A stretch of DNA of 64,000 nt from contig JH720341.1 of the NCBI GenBank assembly GCA_000231825.2, positions 456,099 to 520,098 of the forward strand, given 5' to 3'. This document shows positions 54,003 to 64,000 of the stretch, in pieces. Position numbers and translations under genes: made by a program. Position 1 is the stretch's first letter. Every line of letters starts with the position of its first letter. Origin of the DNA: Tetrahymena elliotti 4EA (Eukaryota > Ciliophora > Oligohymenophorea > Hymenostomatida > Tetrahymenidae). The notes under the pieces are model-generated. The model was not told the origin of the DNA. It was given only the letters and a program-made list of their open reading frames with translations, and made no database searches.

Positions 54003-54924
54003 TTTTTGATACTTTATTTGCTTTTTTTACTTTTTGAAGAAATTATTTAATTATGCTATTATTTTTTAATTTATTATTTTTTTATTGATCAAATAAATCT
54101 TTATTTTTAAAGAAGCACAAACATGCACAATTTAACAAAGAAATTAACTAATCATTTTTAGGCATATACTATATTTAACCATCCTCATAACTAAATATTA
54201 ATTAACTTATTCCCCAGAAAATTTATCTGCCACTTACTTATTCAAATCGCTCTCAACAGACTTCATAAAAAAAATTTGTTATTTGTTCGCAAACATTATT
54301 AAATTGCAATCATTTTTTGGTCTATACTTTTTATTTTCTAAGACTCAGACAATGTCTTGCAAGTTAATATGCATTAAAAGTCCAAGCCATATTTTAAATA
54401 TATGATACATTAACAAATTAGTAATACTTCTTTATATTCAATTACTTGTTTTTATATTGCTGAAATAAACACATTTTATGTTAGGCTCAACAAATTAATT
54501 CATTTCCAATTATTGAAAGTTTTAGTACTATTTTTGTTTTTTATATCTCTAAATTTTAGATCTTTGGATTGATGTCAATAAAATCCCCACCAAAAAAATA
54601 AGAAAAATAATTGTTAAATGGTAAAAAATTGCTTGATAAACAAATATCACCAAGGAAATACAAAAAATAAAAAAGACAGTGAATTGTCAAAAATAAATCA
54701 AATGTTTTTTGAAATTGCTTCAAATAAATTCAAATTTTGTATAGAAAAAAGGAGTATTTTAAGAAAAGAAAAGGATGAGAAGATAGTAGATAGGTTGATT
54801 AATTGAATGAATTGGAATTAAGCTTAAAATAATTTAAGGTAACAACCAACTTATATTTTCTATGAAACATAAATAAAAGCAGGTAAGTTAATAAATAAAT
54901 ATTTTTAGGTAATTTAATTATTCT
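54003..54924. other. Intergenic upstream of ADF/cofilin
   Basis: 920 bp between same-strand genes. A 62-codon Lys-rich + strand frame at 54,618–54,806 has no motif and is not called. The phrase 'atttttaggtaa' occurs twice near 54,901–54,956, just at the 3' end of the CCP5 gene. Confidence 0.5.
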
Positions 54925-57900
54925 TCAAATTTAAAATTTTTAGGTAAATATCTTTTTCTTTGAATTATTTTTAGTTCTACTTTAAGAAGAGTCTTTAAAA
55001 ATAAAGTTTTTACTATTTGCTTCTAATTTAGCTTGTTGTATAACTTTATTTATTTTCAGATCTCCGGCACCAGATCTATTTTAAGAAAAATAATGATTTT
55101 TGGAATATAATTTCAATAAGGATATTAAATAAATTCAATTCAAGATTACTCACATTTAGCTTTTGTAAGACGGTCTGCTCAGCTTTATATCCATTTTGTT
55201 TAGTTAAGCTTCTATTATGTCAGCCTCATTAAAATTAAGCAAATCCATCTTTTTATTTTCCTTTGAGTCAAGCTATCTTTTAGAATTTCCAGATTCCTTA
55301 AGAGTTTTTTCTTCACTTATTTATGTAATAGTAGGTGGTTTTATATTTATTTTTCTAGAAGGTGGTATCAATGGAGCAGATGTTACTTTATCTCCTTTAA
55401 CATTAAATTCCATTTTTAACTCTTAATAATTTACTTTCTACTAAACTGATTCTTTTTCACTCTGCTTACCAGCTATAATTACAGTTTTTTTCTTTAACTA
55501 TTGATTTTAAAGTAGTAGCTAGCCTCCTTATAGAGAAGATTTCCTTACAACAGTTGTATTATCAGTTTCATTAATTTAGCTTGATTTTTACCCTTTTTCA
55601 ACAAATAAGTTTAAGATTTTTAAGCTTTAAATAACATTATCAGAAGAGTTGATATGTCTCATCACTTTTCTCAAGTAGTTGTCAAATCTAATAATTAGTT
55701 TAATAAAATGAGTATTTCAATAGGCTTTTAAAAGAGACTAATATAAAAATTCTGATTAAATATTTACCTATAAGGTATGGATTTCATTATTTAATAAGCC
55801 ATCTACATTTTAAGATTAGTGTAATTTTTATATGGGCTATTTGGTAATCTTGAAATTGGATTAATTTTATTATAATCAAGAAGCGCTTCTAACATACCCT
55901 AAGTTTAAATAGAATAATTACATTTTTCTCAATAATATATTTAAACAAATACCTCTCCTAAATTAGAATAATTAGATGGGATATATGGATACTCGCATTG
56001 TGATGATTCAAAGTTTATATTATTTTACACAATAGCTGTATTTAATTCATTAATTTCAATGTTATTTTCTATTAGAAAATATTTTTTTAAAATTATTTGA
56101 AACATTTCATTTTTGAATTTAAAATTACCTTCAAATTTATAATTTTCAGATCTAGGATACAAAGTATTTATATTATTTGGAGAATTGTAATTACATTCGA
56201 GTGTGTAACAAAAAGGTATTTTTGTTTACTTATATAATGCTACTCTTCCAGACCCTTCTTTAGATAATCCATCACTTTTATCCTTAGAATACATATTACG
56301 TTCAGTAAAATTACACAGGTCAAATTCAAAATAAGGAGTATTTAATGACATAAGTTTTATTAATAAATTTGATTCAACTTGACTTCTGTAGTCCATGCAG
56401 TTACCATAAATAAATGAGCCTTTTTTAGTAGCATGAGCATGTAAATCCAAGTAACAGTAAAGTACTCCCTTAGAATTAAGGAACATTAACAATTCCTTTA
56501 TACCATAAATTTCTGGCTAATCTTATTAAGATGGATTAATGTAAAATCTATTTAAATTTTATCCCTAAGAATCTGTTCTGTAGTGTCCCCTACTGACTCC
56601 ATCTGGATTGATCATAGGAACCATTACAAAAACAAAGTTTTCCCTTAATACTTTTGACCTAATTAATATTTTTTAGCATAAATAACTTGATAAAACAATT
56701 CTCTTTAAATTAATTACCTTATATCCTCTTTATTAAGTAATAATTAAAGCATCCCATTAAATACATGAGAGCCAGGAACCTCACCAGGATGAACTCTTGT
56801 GGATATAAATACATATTTTTTATCTTAAAACCTAATATTGAATAATTTATAGTAATTATTTTGCTTACAAAAAAATTAAATTTTACAAGTTAGGCTAGTT
56901 TAGAAAAGGGAAAATTTAATCTGAAGATAATTAGATTTTATCATCTAGTTTATTAGAATGAGAAGAAATAGTCAATAATTCAACATTCCTATACTCTTTA
57001 GATTAAATAAGTGTAGTTCTATGATAATATAAGTCAGGGTCATTTGTAAATTTCTGATCTAAAAGATCAAGCATTTCCTAAAGTTTATTGAAAATTAATT
57101 TAAATAGAAACAAAAATTAAAATTCTACATAGTTATCTTAATATGACCAAGGGTAAGTGAAAGCAAAATAAACAACTTCTTCAGGATCTTAAAAAACATG
57201 GGAAAATGTAAAATCTATGCCAGTTTCATGCTAAATCTAAATAAAAAAAATTAAAATTATTAATTTGATAATTTAAATTTTGCCAGATTTATTTTTTAAA
57301 ATAGAAAACAAAAGAAAATTTTAATTACAACAGTATTTGCCACACTTTAAGCTATTCTTTACCATTTATTTGTATATGAAGATTTATAAACTGGTTGATG
57401 CCCTTCTCTATAAAGTTTTTACTAAGATTTTTAAAAACAATTTATTTTATATTTTATCATCTCTTTGAGTAAATTTATAACAAGTCTTCATCTTTTGCTT
57501 GCTTACTTTTTTGCTTGTTCATTCTTTAACATTCAAACTGAAAATCTTTGTTTTAATATTATCAATTAATAAGTGAATACTTGAAAGTTTGTATTTTTTA
57601 TGGTGATATAAACAAGGTTATTATGAGGAACTCCTGTTACAGAAAAATAAAACCAAGTCCTATATTTCATTTCTTTTTAAGTCATATATGCGTCTGGTGA
57701 GATCCATACATTAAACTAAATAATTTATTAAAAGATTGTTTTAATTTTTTTTAGCAAATAATATCTATTTTCAATGCTTTATATTACCTAGTTTCCTGGT
57801 GTTTCATAATTTCTCTCTACTTTAAGCATATTTCCACTATCAAAATCACTATCAAATATTATAGATCCAAACTATTCTGATGTTCTTTGATAGTGGACAT

Positions 57901-57930
57901 TTGGATTACAAGTTATTGGAAGTCCTTTTA
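54925..57930 (-). CDS. AGBL5: Cytosolic carboxypeptidase, CCP5/AGBL5-like tubulin deglutamylase
   Basis: M14D zinc carboxypeptidase that trims glutamates from tubulin side chains; CCP5 removes the branch-point glutamate. The N-terminal domain typical of CCPs is present: [16 protein letters not shown] near 57,815–57,865, [10 protein letters not shown] and [14 protein letters not shown] near 57,625–57,715, and [12 protein letters not shown] near 57,360–57,410. All catalytic motifs are intact: TRVHPGE (zinc His/Glu) near 56,785–56,800, [20 protein letters not shown] near 56,550–56,615, [16 protein letters not shown] (zinc His) near 56,405–56,450, and YTLECNYN (catalytic Glu) near 56,190–56,210. 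'NPDGVxRGHYRTD' and 'YTLECNYN' followed by an Asn-rich turn favour CCP5 over CCP1 or CCP6. A disordered basic tail follows, ending at TGA 54,925–54,927. At least eight introns. The 5' end is provisional: an in-frame TGA sits just upstream of the first recognisable block and no ATG was fixed. Confidence 0.9.
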
Positions 57931-58981
57931 TTTAAAATATGGATCAGCCAGTATTAATATTTAGCATTAAATAATATTAAGTTTTTGCAATAAAATTCTT
58001 AAAAGTGGCACACCTTTTTCAAAACAAAATATTATATATTACCTTCAATTAGACTGTTTGATGGGAGGTTACCTTAATATTATTTATTATAACTCTTCAT
58101 ATTAAATATTGAATTAACAGACAGACTATCCTTAAAAACTTGCTTAATCTTTTAAAAAGCTGGAATATAAATTTTTTTTAACAAACTTAATTAATTTGAT
58201 TTTTTTTGATGAATCAAATCAATGAGTTAAAAAGAACTTCTATGGCATACGAATTATCACCAATACTTACTAATATTATAAAAGTTATTCTTAATTTAAA
58301 ATAAGTGAAAAATCAATTAATTTAAACCAATACATGAAAATTTCAAAGAAATTCAAAATTATTATACAAAAATTCTTCTGTTTTTAAGACTGAATTGAGT
58401 TTCATTTCTATTTCATGATTTAAGTTGAATTCTAAAGCTAGCTAGCTAATTTTAAATAAAAAATACTGAATTAAAATAATTTTGTATGATATTATGATAT
58501 GAATTAAAAAATAATACTTCTACAAAATATTTACAAAATCTTGTTAAGGTATTTATATTTTCCATTTCTGTCTTAATGATTTTTTTTGAGGTTATTCATC
58601 TTGTATTCTTAAATAAAAATTTACTTGCTAATAATATATTTTATTTAATTTTAATGAAAAAGAGTTTTAGTAATGATAATAGAATCTGAAAAACTAAATT
58701 TTAGAAATATTTATTTAAACTTTTTTTATGACTACAAAGATTTACATAAATAAATATATTTAGAATTTAAAAAATAATTTCATTGGAAATCTATACCATA
58801 TTATTTAATAATTTTATGTAGATAAATAAAATATTAATATTTAATTTTTAGGTTTTTATGTAAGGATTGGATTATGTTATTTGATTCTTTTAATTATTAA
58901 ATTGTTTTTTATATTGATTACTTTTATAATTTAATTCATTTTATTAATTCTATGATATCATTAGTTCTTGATTTATTAATT
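57931..58981. other. Intergenic upstream of the CCP5-like gene
   Basis: About 1 kb between the CCP5 5' region and the viperin 3' end. It may contain a missed 5' exon of CCP5 near 57,940–58,090, where GT and AG sites are frequent. The rest is featureless A+T-rich DNA. Confidence 0.45.
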
Positions 58982-59965
58982 TCACCATTCAAGCTCATTT
59001 ACTTGCTTAGACCATACATATTTTCCTCCTCTCCTAAAAAATGCTTCTTGGTCAAATCCTGATTTACCTAGAGCTGCCTCAACACCAACATCTAAAATTG
59101 ATAGAGAAGGTTCTTTTTTACCATTTTAGCAATTTAAGAATCTCATATATTCATCTAAGATTAAGTAGCTATCCTTCATGTCTTCATTATTTTCAGGAAC
59201 AGGATTATTTGCCTTATGTCTTAAAATGAACTGGTCAAATTGTTATTTAGAAACAACCATTTATTCTGCATTTCTCAAAGCATTTTCACCAACATTTTCT
59301 CCATCAATTAGAAGGCATTAAAATACTTTCCATCTGTATGGTTTTAGTTCTTGTATGTATTTGCTCATATCTTCATTATACTGTCTTGAAGTAACTACAG
59401 TATTTATTTTAAACAAAACATCATATTTATAGCACCAATCTCTTATTTTATACATTTATTCAATATGAACCTTTTTATTGGCTCTTCTACCAATATCAGC
59501 TAGAGCTTATTCATCAAAACTGTCACAAGAAATAGCTATTATATCCAACCATTTACCGAACTTTTAAAACCATTCTTCTGAGATTAAACTTCCATTTGAA
59601 ACTATAGTAACACTTTCTAATTTAAGTTGTTCTTTACAATACTAGACAAGGTTTCCTAAAAAAACGGGTTTAGTAAAAGGCTCTCCTCCCGAGAAATTAA
59701 TTTTTTTCATACCAGACTCTTATAGCATCTTTAAACCCTTTTTTGCACTTTCTTCATCAAGAACAAAGGAGGTTTTTGCTGTATGAAAGCAAAACTTACA
59801 AGCATAATTACACTATCTAGTAAAATGATAGTTAATGCTCTCTCGAAAAATTTATTTTTTAATATTAGAAATTTTTCTCTTATATATTTTAATGAAGGCT
59901 ATAGTTGATATCAAAAGAGTACCAACAAAGCAAATTACTGCAATATAACTTTAAGTTTGTATCAT
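58982..59965 (-). CDS. RSAD2: Viperin (RSAD2), radical SAM antiviral enzyme
   Basis: Radical SAM enzyme that in animals converts CTP to the chain-terminating nucleotide ddhCTP. A single exon of exactly 327 residues, ATG 59,963–59,965 to TGA. The iron–sulfur motif CNYACKFC has cysteines 52, 56 and 59. The SAM-binding GGEP is at 93–96. Viperin-specific blocks follow: [15 protein letters not shown] (119–133), [14 protein letters not shown] (140–153), FKINTVV (185–191), [14 protein letters not shown] (211–224), [15 protein letters not shown] (265–279) and [11 protein letters not shown] (289–299). The end, [10 protein letters not shown] then ELEW, keeps the terminal Trp that in animals is needed for cluster loading. 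Instead of the amphipathic helix of animal viperin, residues 7–25 form a hydrophobic segment followed by basic residues, so a membrane anchor with the enzyme in the cytosol is inferred. It is intronless among intron-rich neighbours. Family assignment is firm; the ciliate substrate and biological role are inference. Confidence 0.96.
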
Positions 59966-60629
59966 TTTTATATTTTTAATTCTAATATAAGCAACAAGTG
60001 ATAGCAAGGTAGCAACAGCAAAAAGAATTCAGAAAGATTTTGATTTTTAATCTATTTTTTGTATTTTTAAATATAGTGTCAGTTTTTTTTAAAAGTATAT
60101 TTAGAAATAATTATTATAAAATTCTAATTTAGAATAAAATAAACTTGGCTATTTAAGATGCAAAAAACAAAGTGAAAAAAAGTCTAATAATTGAAAGAAT
60201 TATTCTGTATCATAATTAAGTAAATCTAATTAAATCTTGTACAAATGTACAGACAATCAAAATTTAATTTTTCTATTTTTAAACACTTGAAAATTGATTA
60301 TTTATTTTTACCTGATGTTCATTCAGATATTGATTTAAATGTTATATTATTAAAGGTGAATAATTAAGATAGAGGTATTTCTTTATGAATAAATAAATTA
60401 TTATTTACAAAATGAATCTGTGATAAATAAATAAAATACTTTTGTTAACATTTTTTTAAATTTTTAATAGACGAAATAAATAAATATTAGTTTTATAAAT
60501 TAGTCAGTGTTTTGGAGTAGAACTTTAACTTTTTCCTAGTCTAATAAACTTTTAAAGTAATTAATCTTCAATTTAATAGTTTTTTTAATAATTTACTTAA
60601 TATTGAGAGGTAGTTTAGACCTATAATGG
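59966..60629. other. Intergenic upstream of viperin
   Basis: 664 bp that must contain the viperin promoter and the 3' end of the RING gene. Only poly-A/T tracts are seen; no recognisable stress or interferon-type element. Confidence 0.5.
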
Positions 60630-61580
60630 TCATAGTGAATGAAGAACTGTTTTATATATTAATTAGTTCTTAAGTCTAATATCAAAGTTGCTATTTTTGT
60701 ATCTTAAAGGATTAAACTTTTTACATATCTTTTAGTGGTACTAAAAATAGTGGACCTAAAAATTTTTCATACAATTTATACATATTCTTGTATTATATTC
60801 ACATTTTTCAATATGAGCTTCTAATTTACAGAGAGGATGAGTTTATTAGCAATGAATGCAAGGTATCATTCTGTATTAGCAGACTGATAAATGATCTTAG
60901 TGATCTTTTTTCAATATATGATCTTTACAACCTTTATTAAGACATTTAACTTGCTGATATTAGCAAGTCTAAATATGATTTTATCTTTCACTATACTTAA
61001 TTGAATCTGTGCAACCTGTTTTGTAGCATTTAACTTTAACTTTTTCTAATATTCTTTTAAAGATAATTGAACTTTTTTTTTTAAGTGAGATTTTCCATTC
61101 AACATTAAGACCTATTAATCATTTCTGCAAGTTGGACATACATTTTATGTTTTTTTGGACCATTCTTCAATACAAGAATTGCAATAATTCAATTCACATC
61201 TAATACAACTCACTTTTTAAATGAAAGGAAAATTAAAAAAGTCTTCTAAGATAAAAAATAAAAATTGTTATTTTTTGAGTATTTCTAAAATTTTAAATTA
61301 ATTGAATGTTACTTGGGTCTTCAATTATATTAAGGCAAATTGGGCACTAAAGGTCTTAGAGGAAATCACCAATTTCGTCTAGTTTTGCTATTTAGTCTAT
61401 ATCCACCCTGTTGAATGACTCTGTTTTTATTTCTTATTCTGCTTCTTCTGTATATGGTTTAAATGCAGCAGTAATTCTTTCTTTTCCTTAATAATTTTAA
61501 TGATGCAGAATCAATTATATCTCATCATTAATATTAAGGATTTATTATTAAACATCAAAAATTAGTTATAAAACCTCCAT
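60630..61580 (-). CDS. RING plus TRAF-type zinc-finger protein, probable E3 ubiquitin ligase
   Basis: Probably transfers ubiquitin. Exon 1 (61,580–61,313) encodes an acidic N-terminus ending in CPICLNIIEDP, the first Cys pair of a RING. After an intron (61,312–61,246) exon 2 gives the remaining ligands, SCIRCELNYCNSCIEEW and VCPTC. The middle pair is Cys-only rather than Cys/His, so this is a variant RING. The rest is a TRAF/Sina-type array of Cys/His fingers: CYKTGCTDSIKYSERQNHI, CLNKGCKDHILKKDHQDHL, CIHCQQTHPLCKLEAHIEKC and a final CINCMKNFQ...H...C. The frame shifts by one base between RING and fingers at an A10 run (61,073–61,082); a ~32-nt intron there would restore it (about 283 residues), or it is a homopolymer error. 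There is no MATH domain, so this is not a canonical TRAF. It lies directly upstream of viperin on the same strand. Confidence 0.78.
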
Positions 61581-62930
61581 TTTTAACTATTATCTACATC
61601 AATTATTCAATTACAAAAATTGTAATTTACTATGTTTATTTAAAAAAAATCAAAACTCATAGCTTACTTAACTTTTATTTATTTTCTCTTATAAGGGAAT
61701 AAGATTAAATAGAAACAAAAAAGAAGTATAATGTTGGAATAAACACATAATTTTCACCAGTTTTTCAATTTGAAGGAAAAAAAAGCAATTTGAGTATTAA
61801 ATACATTTTATAAATTAAAATTTTTAAATGTCTCGTAAATTAAGATTTTCCAAAAAGAAATAGAAAAGTAAGTAGATGTTATCTAAGGTCATTTTTAAGA
61901 AAAAAATTAAAAATTTACTTAATTATGAGATTATGTATTTTAAAACTGGCAATGATACAACTTTTCAATAATTTATTTTATAACAAACAAAATAAATTAA
62001 GAAAAAAAATATAAAAAAAGAACTAAAAAGTTTCTCTTCTCTTCTAATCATATTTTTTTCTATTTTAAAAAATAAAAAACAGATATTGTTTACATAGGAA
62101 AAATGAATTAGAAGAGAAGAGAAACATAGCTTTTGAAATAATTTAATATTATAAGAAAATATTTTGTATTTGTATTTCTATTTTATTTTGTTTGTTATGT
62201 ACTTCATTATTCAAACAAATTATAAAAACTAATCTAAATTTTCCATTACCTTTTGATTCTAATATTTTATATTAAAACTGTCTATAAAAAATATGCGTAA
62301 AAATAATAAAAAATAATAGTCTAAATCAATCAATTAATTTTTTAGCTGATACAGCTGGTAATAATAAAGTATCTATAATATTCAATGTTATTATTAATAT
62401 TTTAGTTAATCATGATAAATTAAATAAACTATGAAATTAAGCAATTTTATGTAAATTTTTACATGTTTTATTAATTTATTATTTTATTGATTAAATAAAA
62501 CGATGATTTTTTTACTTTGTTTAAGCTTTCTGTATTTTTATATTTATATTTTCTTTAAAAATATAAAAAAATAAACCAGAAATCTTCCATTTAATCTTGA
62601 TTAAAAATTTTTACTTTTTATTGATAAATTATCAATTAATTAAATAAATATTGTTTAAAGAGGAAAAATTAGCTACAAAAATAATTTTTAGTTTAAAAAT
62701 AGTTTTATATTTACAGTTATTAAAAAGAATATTTGAATTAATTCAAAATCATCTTTTATGTCATCTGTTATCACTTAATTTACTATTAATATTTCAAAAT
62801 TTTTATAAAAAAATAAATCACAAATAAAATAATCATTATAAAAATTAATGAAAGCTAATTCAGTAGCTCTAGTAAGTTAACCATTGAATCAGAAAAATAT
62901 CATATTTATTTTATTTAATGAAAAAGTTAG
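61581..62930. other. Divergent intergenic region with a strong inverted repeat
   Basis: 1.35 kb between the starts of the RING gene and the LRR-like gene. Apart from the inverted repeat at 62,030–62,125 I see no coding or structural signal. Confidence 0.55.
62030..62125. repeat. Perfect 19-bp inverted repeat with 58-nt loop
   Basis: The left arm 'gtttctcttctcttctaat' (62,030–62,048) is the exact reverse complement of 62,107–62,125. A further three pairs form after a one-base bulge. The arms are a polypyrimidine/polypurine tract (CTT/GAA-rich), distinct from the A/T background. Transcribed, it would form a stable hairpin. It could be a small-RNA precursor, a protein-binding site or a mobile-element terminal remnant; there is no evidence to choose. 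Confidence 0.85.
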
Positions 62931-64000
62931 ATGATTTTTATCTTTAGAAAGTCATGGAACTCAAAATTAACTACTCGTATTCTTTCATTACAAATTATAT
63001 CAAAGTCTATTTTTTTTAAAGTTTGTAAAATATAGAATAAGAGCATCTATCTTAATTATAGCGTGTGATTAGAAACTCATAAAACATAGAAGCTCTTTAT
63101 TACAAATATGAGTAAGAATACTTATTTGAAAATATAATTAATAGAAATTTAAAATCCTTTCTTTATAAATCAAAAACAATCATTAAATTTAATAAAAAAT
63201 TAAAAAAAAGCTTTAATGAAAATGCCGAAGAAGTTACAAAAGTAATTTGTGATTCTATCTGTGATCATAAAAAATTGAATATCTTCCATCTTTAACTTTT
63301 GTAAGAGTTTTATTTATAATGTATTCTAAATTAATTAAAAAATTATTAGGAAATGTTAACTAAATTTTTAAGCTATAAAAATGATGGAGAATAAATTAAG
63401 TAAAGTAGAAAATCTTTTATAATTGACATTAAATTTAAGGTAAATTCTTTTCATTTTTACTATTATTAAATTAATAATTAATAAAAGATACAACTTTGCC
63501 AAGCAAGACGGATCCTAGTTACTTGGTTAAATAATAGCAAGTTGTACTAAATTATAGGATCTTAATATTGATTTAAGGTATTTAATTCTAATATCTATTT
63601 TATTTTAATAAAATTAAATTTAAACTTTTAAAATCATTTAATTTAAATTCTGATGAATCAAATTTAAAAAATATTTGAAAGCTTTAATAAAATGGAGGCA
63701 GAGGGATTTTTAAGATTTACAGAAGGGTTAAAATAATCACATAACCTGAGAAATTTAATTCTTTCACTAAGGTAAATAAAATTCATGCAGAGTTTTAAAA
63801 TCTGAATTGAGTTATTGTATTAAAGGGAAAATCAAATAAGGTAAGAGTCTATTTACCAAAGTATAGAGAATATTGGATAATGCAAAAATTTACAAAATCT
63901 TTATATTGATTTAAGGTAGTTCTTTTCTTCTTTAAACAAAATATTTATTTTTTTAATTATGTAAAGAGAAAACTATCTAAAAGACTAAGGAATTGTTTAG
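62931..64000 (+). CDS. Leucine-rich-repeat-like protein, 3' end beyond window
   Basis: ATG 62,931 is preceded in frame by TGA at 62,919–62,921, which fixes the start. Exon 1 (to about 63,295) encodes a basic, helical N-terminus followed by a first repeat (EEVTKVICDSICDHKKLNIF then HLQL). Each following short exon carries about one repeat and ends within a 'L..L.L.LR' pattern at a phase-2 GT donor: VENLLQLTLNLR (63,345–63,439), CTKLQDLNIDLR (63,490–63,577), HNLRNLILSLR (63,690–63,771), and CKNLQNLYIDLR (63,840–63,915). This one-repeat-per-exon layout with identical splice phase is typical of large ciliate LRR families. The repeats resemble ribonuclease-inhibitor-like LRRs, a protein-interaction fold. 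No catalytic domain is seen before the window ends; such proteins often carry a kinase domain elsewhere. Confidence 0.7.

Noticed and set aside
54618..54806. 62-codon Lys-rich + frame upstream of ADF/cofilin
   Set aside because: Simple composition and no conserved motif.

Overview
The window looks like macronuclear DNA of an oligohymenophorean ciliate, most likely a Tetrahymena. It is extremely A+T rich. Genes carry many short GT–AG introns. Conserved proteins (GCVP, NADP-IDH, ADF/cofilin, MATE, viperin) can only be read if TAA and TAG are glutamine and TGA is the sole stop, which is the ciliate nuclear code. The best-conserved housekeeping genes use visibly more G/C-ending codons than their neighbours. 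I see no tRNA, rRNA, CRISPR, telomeric repeat or intact transposon.

Layout. 1–1,860: non-coding, with a long direct repeat, one copy of which carries about 300 extra bp. 2,125–13,281 (−): two large sensory-type membrane proteins, one with a Cache-like extracellular domain and one of the ciliate PAS/tiny-macrocysts-B-like family. 14,969–16,423 (−): MATE transporter. 18,085–25,615 (+): mitochondrial glycine decarboxylase P-protein, then an ABCG half-transporter. 26,916–29,673: small or uncertain hypotheticals. 29,676–32,117 (−): KIF6-type kinesin-9. 33,540–38,463 (+): a Gln-rich coiled-coil protein and a WASH (WASHC1) homologue. 39,235–41,105: an uncertain gene and a diverged ~128-bp repeat cluster. 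41,192–43,236 (−): NADP isocitrate dehydrogenase. 45,144–46,941 (−): two small unknowns. 47,897–52,085 (+): a long low-complexity protein ending in a cyclic-nucleotide-binding domain. 53,595–61,580 (−): a same-strand run of ADF/cofilin, a CCP5/AGBL5-like carboxypeptidase, a eukaryotic viperin (RSAD2) and a RING/TRAF-zinc-finger protein. 62,030–62,125: a perfect 19-bp inverted repeat. 62,931 to the edge (+): a leucine-rich-repeat-like gene that runs out of the window.

There is no sign of operons; neighbours are independent eukaryotic genes. Loose themes are cilia and microtubules (KIF6, CCP5), actin (WASH, ADF/cofilin), one-carbon and NADPH metabolism (GCVP, IDH) and membrane sensing and transport. 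The most striking item is the full-length, intronless viperin with a predicted N-terminal membrane anchor, next to a RING/TRAF-zinc-finger gene. Exon boundaries were read by eye. Those of GCVP, ABCG and IDH sum to whole codons; several others are approximate and are flagged.
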